Origin: Roseibacillus sp. | GTDB lineage: Bacteria; Verrucomicrobiota; Verrucomicrobiia; Verrucomicrobiales; Akkermansiaceae | Direction: 5' to 3' | DNA: 10,664 nt | Assembly (NCBI GenBank): GCA_002729275.1 | Contig: PBTP01000003.1 | Coordinates: 1 to 10,664, forward strand | Part shown: positions 5,818 to 10,664 of the stretch, in pieces | Layout of the letters: the number at the start of each line of letters is the position of its first letter | Numbering within the stretch: position 1 is the first letter of the stretch | The notes under the pieces: model-generated | The model's input: only the letters and a program-made list of their open reading frames with translations | Told to the model about the DNA's origin: nothing | Databases searched by the model: none | Translations under genes and position numbers: made by a program

Positions 5818-5822
5818 CCCAT
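5813..5822 (+). promoter_or_regulatory. TATAACCCAT box upstream of the thiol oxidase
   Basis: TATAACCC is followed by 20 nt, including an AT-rich tract, and the ATG at 5841. The TAA within the box (5815-5817) is also the stop codon of the preceding small gene. Confidence 0.5.
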
Positions 5823-5840
5823 CTATTTTTCTTTTTAAAA

Positions 5841-6122
5841 ATGTTGTACGCCACTCTCTTCACCTGGGCACATCTCCACAACATCTCTGACCCCGCCCTA
5901 CTCAAAACGACCGTGCAACAGTACGTGGAACACTTTCCCTGCGAAGAGTGCCGAGAACACTTTGCCACACTGGTCGAACACCACCCCATCCAACTTGAAC
6001 ACGTGCGCACGCCAGAAGACGTTCAGATTTGGTCGTGGCTCACCCACAACCTAGTCAACCAGAGACTTGGCAAGCCGTGGTATTCTGCAGGGGAAGAGTA
6101 TAACTTCCCCGACTGCCTCTAG
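5841..6122 (+). CDS. Erv1/Alr-family FAD-linked sulfhydryl oxidase, 93 aa
   Basis: Residues 9-13 (WAHLH) match the first helix of the family, CEEC (34-37) is the redox-active C-x-x-C next to FAD, and W64-S-W66-L-T-H69-N70-L-V-N73-x2-LGKP is the diagnostic FAD-binding block. These enzymes make disulphides with O2 as acceptor. In poxviruses (E10R), ASFV and other giant viruses they drive a virus-encoded disulphide pathway for virion proteins in the cytoplasm. At 93 residues it is a minimal domain with a short N-terminus and no shuttle-cysteine extension, apart from C92 near the end. The start follows TATAACCC by 20 nt. It sits beside several Cys-rich or secreted genes, but a direct link is only a suggestion. 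Confidence 0.9.
   Translation: MLYATLFTWAHLHNISDPALLKTTVQQYVEHFPCEECREHFATLVEHHPIQLEHVRTPEDVQIWSWLTHNLVNQRLGKPWYSAGEEYNFPDCL
6099..6106 (+). promoter_or_regulatory. TATAACTT box upstream of the FYVE-kinase gene
   Basis: TATAACTT lies inside the last codons of the thiol oxidase gene, 19 nt before ATG 6126. It matches the recurring box and spacing, which implies the kinase gene has its own promoter. Confidence 0.4.
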
Positions 6123-6125
6123 TAT

Positions 6126-7904
6126 ATGAATATAGCACCAAGATTGCCACACCCCTGGGTGAACGATCTGCACGTGGACACATGTTACGCGTGCCAAGCC
6201 ACCTTCACCCTCTGGAACCGCAAACACCACTGCCGCATGTGTGGACGCATCTTCTGCCACCTCTGCACACCCTACCAAGGCTCCATCCCCTCCTACATGC
6301 AGACCTACCCCTCCCACGACAACGTACGCTTATGCAAACACTGCCACACGCTGTGCTCCCAGTCCAAACAATCCGACACACTCATCCGCATCCTCTCTCT
6401 TGTTGGACTCGACCCACAAGACATGTGCCGCCTCGCCTGTCTCTCCCGCAGCTGGAAACACGCCACCAGCACCGTCATGAGCGTCTACAAAGGCATCCCC
6501 TACAAACTCTCCCACGCCCGCTACTCCTCGCTCGAACGCAATATCATGAAATCCAGACAACACACCTTCGCCGGACACACCTGCTGGGCGATCCAGTGCG
6601 CCCGCATCAACCTCCGCCTCCAAGGAAAACGCAGATACTCGTGCAGACAACTCATGTGCTCCCAAGACTGTTGTGAACAATTAGAACCAAGACATGTACT
6701 CCAACTGCTATGCACCTTTCCCGCCGTCCACATCCTCCAGAACCCACGCCTAAGAGACTGGATCCGTAACCGCTTCCGACGTCTCGACACGGACACACAC
6801 GTACTCTTCATGCCCTGGTGGACCATGCTCGCCAAAACCTCCAAAGTCTTCGCCACACAGTTCCTGCTGCCAGTGTGCTCCGACCACAAACGCATCGCCT
6901 ACGCACTCTACTTTGAGTGCGAGACCGAAATCTCGGACACACTCGTCAAACTGCAACGGCTGCTCGTCGCACGCATCTGCAAAGGCTGGGGCGCCGAACT
7001 ACGACAGACCAAACGACTCATCCAGTACGTTGACGAACTCATCCAAGGCACGCGCACCGAGTGCCCCGTACGACCACAGTACACCATCCCCATGCCCTAC
7101 AACCCAGAGATCCTGTGCACCGGCGTCGGCTCGCCGAAACAACTGACCAGTGCCACCAAACCCCATGTGGTTCCACTGCAGACCTCCAAAGGCAGCCTGC
7201 ACATTCTGGTCAAACACGAAGACGTTCGCAAAGACCGCTACGCCATGGTCGTCGCAAACATGCTGCACAAACTCTGCGGCGTACGTTGCGTTCACTACGA
7301 CGTCTTCTGCATGCGCAGGCGAGGCTGGGTCGTCATGCTGCCGGCGCTCACACTCCACTCGCTCGGAAACCGTCTCAGTGCACACATCTACAACACCTAC
7401 AGAGACGCCTGCGTCCAAGATATCCGCAACAAGTTCATCGCCTCCACCGTAGGCGCCTGCATCCTGTCCTTCATCCTCGGCGTAGGCGACCGCCACCTCC
7501 AAAACATCGTTGTGAGCCGCGGAGAAATCGCACACATCGACTTTAGCTATTTGTTGGGACACGACCCCAAACTCAGCATCGACATCCGCATCACACAAAG
7601 CATGATCGACATGATGGGAGGCAAAGAATCGCCCGACTACCAACGCTTCCTCACCCTCGTCCAAGACGCCTACAACCAAAGCCGCAAGTACACACAATTC
7701 TGGTTCACCTCCATGCAGTACATGTGCGACATCGAACTCTACACGCTCAAAGACATCAAAGAACACGTCTGCAGAAAACTCATGCCAGGGCAACTCGAAA
7801 GCACCGCAGCCACACGCATCGTAGAAGTCGTCAAACACGGCAGCGACTCCTGGAGACACACCGTCTCAGACGTTACACACAACCTATTCCATCTGGAACT
7901 GTAG
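6126..7904 (+). CDS. FYVE - F-box-like - PI3-kinase (Vps34-like) fusion protein, 592 aa
   Basis: Residues 11-73 are a complete FYVE finger: W11-V-N-D14, C20-x2-C23, the R-K-H-H-C-R block at 32-37, C39, C44, C47, then R68-L-C70-x2-C73. All eight zinc ligands and the PI3P-contacting basic block are kept. Residues 84-114 resemble an F-box (LIRILSLVGLDPQDMCRLAC then SRSW), a weaker call. A helical middle region follows. The C-terminal kinase domain has the ATP-site K363 (LVKHEDVRKD), catalytic loop GVGDRHLQN with D455, R456 and N460, and IDF with D472. The activation segment (LGHDPK, then MIDMMGG) is close to Vps34, the class III enzyme that makes PI3P. No Vps34 C2 domain is visible. The kinase therefore appears active and able to bind its own product on endosomes. 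TATAACTT precedes the start by 19 nt. Domain calls are firm; lipid specificity is inferred. Confidence 0.92.
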   Translation: MNIAPRLPHPWVNDLHVDTCYACQATFTLWNRKHHCRMCGRIFCHLCTPYQGSIPSYMQTYPSHDNVRLCKHCHTLCSQSKQSDTLIRILSLVGLDPQDMCRLACLSRSWKHATSTVMSVYKGIPYKLSHARYSSLERNIMKSRQHTFAGHTCWAIQCARINLRLQGKRRYSCRQLMCSQDCCEQLEPRHVLQLLCTFPAVHILQNPRLRDWIRNRFRRLDTDTHVLFMPWWTMLAKTSKVFATQFLLPVCSDHKRIAYALYFECETEISDTLVKLQRLLVARICKGWGAELRQTKRLIQYVDELIQGTRTECPVRPQYTIPMPYNPEILCTGVGSPKQLTSATKPHVVPLQTSKGSLHILVKHEDVRKDRYAMVVANMLHKLCGVRCVHYDVFCMRRRGWVVMLPALTLHSLGNRLSAHIYNTYRDACVQDIRNKFIASTVGACILSFILGVGDRHLQNIVVSRGEIAHIDFSYLLGHDPKLSIDIRITQSMIDMMGGKESPDYQRFLTLVQDAYNQSRKYTQFWFTSMQYMCDIELYTLKDIKEHVCRKLMPGQLESTAATRIVEVVKHGSDSWRHTVSDVTHNLFHLEL

Positions 7905-7925
7905 TGGTGCATGAACCACACCACT
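7903..7925 (+). terminator. Hairpin at the stop codon of the FYVE-kinase gene
   Basis: AGTGGTG (7903-7909) and CACCACT (7919-7925) form a perfect 7-bp stem with a 9-nt loop, starting within the TAG stop codon. Hairpins at gene ends mark transcript 3' ends in Mimivirus; whether this one does is unproven. It also lies directly before the next start codon (7939). Confidence 0.35.
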
Positions 7926-7938
7926 CCGTATACAAACC

Positions 7939-8415
7939 ATGGGTGCCAGCTCCTCCATCCTCAAATGTCCCAAGGGATACGACAAAGACAAATTCAAGGA
8001 AATCTGCTCACTCTTCGACAAACTCGACCAAGACTCTAACATGGGCGTCAGCTCCGGCGAGATGACTCAGATCGCAGCACTCCACGTGAAAAACTGTCAG
8101 ACACGGCTCCAAGCACGCGTGCACGCCATGACCCACAACAAAACACGCGCCCTAGAAGATCTCGCACGCCAACACCTGCACGAACAGAACACACTTAAGA
8201 GTGAACAAGCGGCAGAGATGCAAGGGGTGGCAGCACAGTGCGACCACGAGATCAAACACGTACAGCACACGCTGGACACCTACGCCTCGCTCGACGACGC
8301 GGGCAAGTCAGACACGTTCATGCGCGTCGTTGGCAAAGGCAGTCACATCGACTTTTGGACCTTCTTTGAATACATGAAGACGAGAACAGACGATATAAAA
8401 AATATTACATTGTAA
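7939..8415 (+). CDS. N-myristoylated EF-hand / coiled-coil protein, 158 aa
   Basis: The N-terminus MGASSSILK is a strong N-myristoylation signal, and C10 could be palmitoylated. Residues 19-45 form an EF-hand with loop D30-Q-D32-S-N34-M-G-V37-S-S-G-E41, keeping ligands 1, 3, 5 and 12 but with Met at position 6 where Gly is usual. Residues about 55-115 are a long charged helix or coiled coil (LARQHLHEQNTLKSEQAAEM). The end (SHIDFWTFFEYMK) resembles the exiting half of a second, degenerate EF-hand. It should be a membrane-attached, possibly calcium-responsive protein of host membranes or the virion. The start has a good eukaryotic context (ACCATGG). AATAAA overlaps the stop codon (8414-8419). 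The family is not otherwise recognised. Confidence 0.75.
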   Translation: MGASSSILKCPKGYDKDKFKEICSLFDKLDQDSNMGVSSGEMTQIAALHVKNCQTRLQARVHAMTHNKTRALEDLARQHLHEQNTLKSEQAAEMQGVAAQCDHEIKHVQHTLDTYASLDDAGKSDTFMRVVGKGSHIDFWTFFEYMKTRTDDIKNITL

Positions 8416-8608
8416 TAAAGGTATACACTAATTTTGGGTCCTTAAGCCGGTCTACGAATGTCCGCAACGCCGCCGCCCACGCCCAACCATAATCCCGTTG
8501 CGCCTGCCTTTTCACATTACGCGCAAACAGTCTACGCTCTCGTTCGTCACGAGGATGCAACTTTGGATGTCCAGCTAGTGCCAAATACGTCAACATGGCT
8601 GGCGTCAT
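8405..8608 (-). CDS. Small basic hypothetical protein, 67 aa
   Basis: Minus-strand frame starting MTPAMLTYLALAGHP, followed by a basic helical body (DERERRLFARNVKRQAQRD, then FVDRLKDPKL). No family is recognised; the charge pattern would suit a nucleic-acid-binding or packaging protein, but this is only composition. Support comes from a TATAAATA box (8627-8634 on this strand) 18 nt before the ATG. Its end overlaps the EF-hand gene by 11 nt, tail to tail. It contains one copy of a 19-nt direct repeat also found in the next plus-strand gene. Confidence 0.5.
   Translation of the reverse strand: MTPAMLTYLALAGHPKLHPRDERERRLFARNVKRQAQRDYGWAWAAALRTFVDRLKDPKLVYTFITM
8471..8489 (+). repeat. 19-nt direct repeat, copy 1 of 2
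   Basis: CGCCGCCCACGCCCAACCA occurs exactly here and again at 8739-8757, 268 nt away, in the same orientation but within genes read on opposite strands. Flanking bases differ. It may be a recombination scar or chance in a C-rich context. Confidence 0.6.
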
Positions 8609-8626
8609 TTAGGATCACATATCGGG

Positions 8627-8634
8627 TATTTATA
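8627..8634 (-). promoter_or_regulatory. TATAAATA box for the minus-strand gene at 8608
   Basis: On the minus strand TATAAATA is followed by 18 nt and the ATG at 8608, consistent with the other boxes. The rest of the region 8609-8703 holds the opposite promoter (TAATATTG near 8678) and a GTGGTG motif, but no gene. Confidence 0.45.
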
Positions 8635-8703
8635 CATACTTTAACCCTCATTTGATGTACATTATATCGTGGTGTCGTAATATTGTGGAGTTCTCCACAA
8701 CCC

Positions 8704-9487
8704 ATGGACGTCACCTCGAAAGAATGGAAATCGCTTTTCGCCGCCCACGCCCAACCACATATCACAAGAGGAGTGGGAGAAAATGTGCAACATTGACCCG
8801 TTTTTGGCGAAGAACGGCTTCCGCGAGACGCCCGACCCGGAAGCCTCTGAAAGACTACTGGACCTGTTGCACGTGTACAACGAGTACCACAATGATGTGT
8901 ACTTCCCCATGGTGCACCCGCTAGAATGCCAGTCCATCACGTTCTTAACGAGTCGTGAAGTCCCGTTCGACCTCAACGCGTACATTCTGGAAATGTTGGA
9001 CGCGGATCCAAGTACGATTCAGTATATCGATGTATGGAAAATCCCGAGGGAGTTTCGGAAAAAGATGGCACACGTGGTCCTTCGGCGCACATCGGACGCG
9101 TTCTCCGTCGTGCACGGTAAACCGTGGGAAATGGATGTGCAAGATTTGGACGAAGATGAAATGCGCAACCCGTTGTGCCATTTCAAGATGTTGCTCAACG
9201 ACAAGGATTTCGTGCTCAACGTAGAGGACGAGTACCACACGTTAGATGCCATCTTGGACCACTGCCCGCTGCTCTTCGACCCTGACGTGTGTGCAAAGTG
9301 GTTGGATTGCTGGGATGACGACGAGTTTTACCTTGTCGCAGGGTATTTGAATATTCAGAAGAAATGTCCACCCATGGACGCCGAAACCTGCAAGCATTAT
9401 TTGGAGGGATTGGAAGAGGGGCGCGACGGCTATGACTATACACACGCGAAGCAATTGCTGCGCGAACGACTTGCCGTGATCACCTAA
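8704..9487 (+). pseudogene. Acidic hypothetical protein with a probable frameshift near its start
   Basis: The main open part runs from ATG 8783 to TAA 9487 (234 aa). It is an acidic helical protein rich in Asp, Leu, His and Cys (LDEDEMRNPLCHFKMLLNDKD, DCWDDDEFYLVAGYL), not recognised; a loose likeness to DUF4116-type helical repeats is not convincing. In the same frame coding character extends upstream of 8783 (HISQEEWEKM) without an ATG. A better start, CCCATGG at 8704, lies 18 nt after an AT-rich TAATATTG but in another frame that stops at 8796. Removing one T from the TTTT at 8735-8738 joins both into about 260 residues. So either the gene is frameshifted (error or real mutation), or translation begins at 8783 without a clear promoter. 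The 19-nt repeat copy 2 lies in this 5' part. Confidence 0.6.
8739..8757 (+). repeat. 19-nt direct repeat, copy 2 of 2
   Basis: Second exact copy of CGCCGCCCACGCCCAACCA (first at 8471-8489), located in the disputed 5' part of the acidic gene, just after the TTTT run. Confidence 0.6.
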
Positions 9488-9497
9488 CTACTTCATA

Positions 9498-9513
9498 CAA
9501 AAATCATTTTTTG
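9498..9513. terminator. AT-rich hairpin between the acidic gene and the WD40 gene
   Basis: CAAAAA and TTTTTG form a 6-bp stem with the 4-nt loop TCAT, starting 10 nt after the stop at 9487. It may mark the transcript end; the stem is weak and could be chance in AT-rich sequence. Confidence 0.3.
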
Positions 9514-9515
9514 AC

Positions 9516-9524
9516 TATAACCTT
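9516..9524 (+). promoter_or_regulatory. TATAACCTT box upstream of the WD40 gene
   Basis: TATAACCT is followed by about 20 nt and the ATG at 9545; a second TATAAAA lies at 9536-9542 just before the start. The box matches those of typical viral genes here, although the downstream coding sequence has a very different base composition. Confidence 0.5.
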
Positions 9525-9544
9525 TGTGATATTCTTATAAAAGA

Positions 9545-10664
9545 ATGGCACTGCTAAAGCTATTGTATGGGCACACGGATCCCGTGAACTCGGTGTCGTT
9601 TTCTCCCGACGGCGCGCGCATCGTGTCCGGGTCGGACGACAAGACCGTACGGGTGTGGGACGCCGTGACGGGACAGTGCGTGCTGGGTCCGCTCGAGGAG
9701 CCGCAGCCCGTGATATCGGTGTCGTTTTCTCCCGACGGCGTGCGCATCGTGTCCGGGTCGTTCGACAACACCGTGCGGGTGTGGGACGCCGTGTCGGGGC
9801 AGTGCGTGCTGGGTCCGCTCGAGGGGCACACGGGTTTCGTGATGTCGGTGTTGTTTTCTCCCGACGGAAAGCGCATCGTGTCGGGATCGGAAGACGAGAC
9901 CGTGCGGGTGTGGAACGCCGTGTCGGGGCAGTGCGTGGTGCTCGAGGGGCACACGGGTCGCGTGTGGTCGGTGTCGTTTTCTCCCGACGGAAAGCGCATC
10001 GTGTCCGGGTCGGACGACAACACCGTGCGGGTGTGGGACACCGTGTCGGGGCGGTGCGCGGTGCTCGAGGGGCACACGGATTGGGTGCTGTCGGTGTCGT
10101 TTTCTCCCGACGGCGCGCACATCGTGTCCGGGTCGAGGGACAACACCGTGCGGGTGTGGGACGCCGTGTCGGGGCAGTGCGCGGTGCTCACGGGGCACAC
10201 GGGTCCCGTGAGGTCGGTGTCGTTTTTTCCCGACAGCGCGCGCATCATGTCCGGGTCGTCGGACAACACCGTGCGGGTGTGGGACGCCGTGCCGTGGCAG
10301 TGCGTGCTGGGTCCGCTCGAGGGGCACACGGGTTACGTGGAGTCGGTGTCGTTGTCTCCCGACGGAAAGCGCATCGTGTCGGGATCGGAAGACAACTCCG
10401 TGCGGGTGTGGGACGCCGTGTCGGGGCAGTGCGTGCTGGATCCGCTCGAGGGGCACACGGGTCGCGTGACCTCGGTGTCGTTTTCTCCCGACGGCGCGCG
10501 CATCGTGTCCGGGTCGTGGGACAAGACCGTGCGGGTGTGGGACGCCGTGTCGGGGCAGTGCGTGCTGGATCCGCTCGAGGGGCACACGAGAGACGTGACC
10601 TCGGTGTCGTTTTCTCCCGACGGAAAGCGCATCGTGTCCGGGTCGTGGGACAAGACCGTGCGGG
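9545..10664 (+). CDS. WD40 repeat protein, at least nine near-identical repeats, 3' end outside the window
   Basis: The frame is open from ATG 9545 to the right edge (373 codons, no stop). After eight residues (MALLKLLY) the protein is entirely WD40 units of 41-43 residues, beginning GHT, with the core SVSFSPDG, RIVSGS and TVRVWDAVSGQC. Units start at 9569, 9698, 9824, 9947, 10070, 10193, 10322, 10451 and 10580. Unit 2 begins EPQP in place of GHT and is one residue shorter. Differences between units concentrate at GHT-xx-V-x-S and SGS-x-D-x. WD40 propellers bind proteins or peptides; this style of nearly identical repeats is typical of fungal NLR (HET-E/HET-D) and bacterial NTPase-WD40 proteins. 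No NACHT, kinase or effector domain is present here, though one could follow outside the window. GC-rich codons (GTG, TCG, GGG, CGC) differ from the other genes, suggesting acquisition from another genome. Minus-strand open frames here are shadows. Confidence 0.93.
   Translation, partial: MALLKLLYGHTDPVNSVSFSPDGARIVSGSDDKTVRVWDAVTGQCVLGPLEEPQPVISVSFSPDGVRIVSGSFDNTVRVWDAVSGQCVLGPLEGHTGFVMSVLFSPDGKRIVSGSEDETVRVWNAVSGQCVVLEGHTGRVWSVSFSPDGKRIVSGSDDNTVRVWDTVSGRCAVLEGHTDWVLSVSFSPDGAHIVSGSRDNTVRVWDAVSGQCAVLTGHTGPVRSVSFFPDSARIMSGSSDNTVRVWDAVPWQCVLGPLEGHTGYVESVSLSPDGKRIVSGSEDNSVRVWDAVSGQCVLDPLEGHTGRVTSVSFSPDGARIVSGSWDKTVRVWDAVSGQCVLDPLEGHTRDVTSVSFSPDGKRIVSGSWDKTVR
9569..10664 (+). repeat. Tandem array of 123-129-bp WD40-coding repeats
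   Basis: Nine head-to-tail units, the last cut by the window edge. Two length classes alternate irregularly: 129 bp where the linker reads VLGPLE or VLDPLE (unit 2 is 126 bp), and 123 bp where it reads VVLE, AVLE or AVLT. Units 3 and 7 share synonymous bases not found in the others, and units 8 and 9 share both variable pairs, so the array has been shuffled by recombination. Confidence 0.9.

Noticed and set aside
6999..7859. 286-codon minus-strand open frame inside the FYVE-kinase gene
   Set aside because: Val/Asp/Ala-rich composition is the antisense of C-ending codons; the plus frame has intact kinase motifs.
8783..9487. DUF4116-like helical repeat assignment for the acidic protein
   Set aside because: Only a short stretch (LLNDKDFVLN) resembles that family and no periodic repeat is visible.
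9535..10653. Long minus-strand open frames across the WD40 array (up to 341 codons)
   Set aside because: They are His/Pro/Gly/Val- or Thr/Ser/Asp-rich periodic shadows of the plus-strand repeats; the plus strand encodes canonical WD40 units without a stop.
9545..10664. NLR or NTPase defence protein (NACHT-WD40)
   Set aside because: Only the WD40 part is present and it begins eight residues after the start; no P-loop NTPase precedes it, and what follows is outside the window.
1..10664. tRNA genes, rRNA, CRISPR arrays, insertion sequences or introns
   Set aside because: No cloverleaf, spacer-repeat pattern, transposase or convincing splice-site pair was seen; the repeats present are protein-coding or short isolated duplications.

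Overview
The window looks like part of the genome of a large eukaryotic DNA virus, most likely a member of the Nucleocytoviricota infecting a protist or alga. This is inferred from gene content and layout, not from a core marker such as capsid or polymerase, none of which is present. Genes are intronless, short and packed on both strands, often overlapping tail to tail. They mix an Erv1/Alr-type thiol oxidase (a common giant-virus gene) with eukaryotic-type signalling proteins: an ARF-family GTPase, a RING-CH membrane ubiquitin ligase, a FYVE/Vps34-like lipid kinase, a PQ-loop (SWEET-like) half transporter, a myristoylated EF-hand protein, a BspA-type repeat protein and a WD40 array. An integrated viral element in a protist genome is the main alternative.

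Layout. 2-1036 is the 3' part of a basic protein whose frame is open to the left edge. 1063-2042 holds a helical protein (+) and, on the minus strand, a short membrane protein and a Ser/Pro/Asn-rich protein that appears split by a frameshift. 2043-3714 is a plus-strand run of small membrane or secreted proteins: a two-helix protein, the RING-CH ligase, a Cys-rich secreted protein and two tandem paralogues sharing a DMMWGE/DLMWGE hairpin. 3711-4052 (minus) is an unknown protein, followed by the divergent ARF GTPase (4121-4669), the convergent PQ-loop transporter (minus) and the divergent BspA-like protein (4957-5577). 5587-8415 has a small basic protein, the Erv1-type oxidase, the FYVE-PI3K fusion and the EF-hand protein. 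8405-9487 has a small minus-strand gene and an acidic unknown protein with a probable 5' frameshift. From 9545 to the right edge runs a GC-rich WD40 array of at least nine repeats, without a stop.

Regulation. A TATAAC-like box (TATAACC, TATTAACC, TATAACTT, TATTTAAC) recurs about 17-21 nt before many start codons on both strands. It helps choose starts, for example 4957 for the BspA-like protein. Several boxes contain the stop codon of the preceding gene.

How the genes may work together (inference). The ARF GTPase, the FYVE/PI3-kinase, the RING-CH ligase and the myristoylated EF-hand protein all act at host endomembranes. With the transporter and the secreted repeat proteins they suggest an accessory region for remodelling host membranes and the cell surface. 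The most striking items are the FYVE - F-box-like - Vps34-like kinase fusion, and the WD40 array, whose variation is confined to the positions that are hypervariable in fungal NLR recognition repeats.
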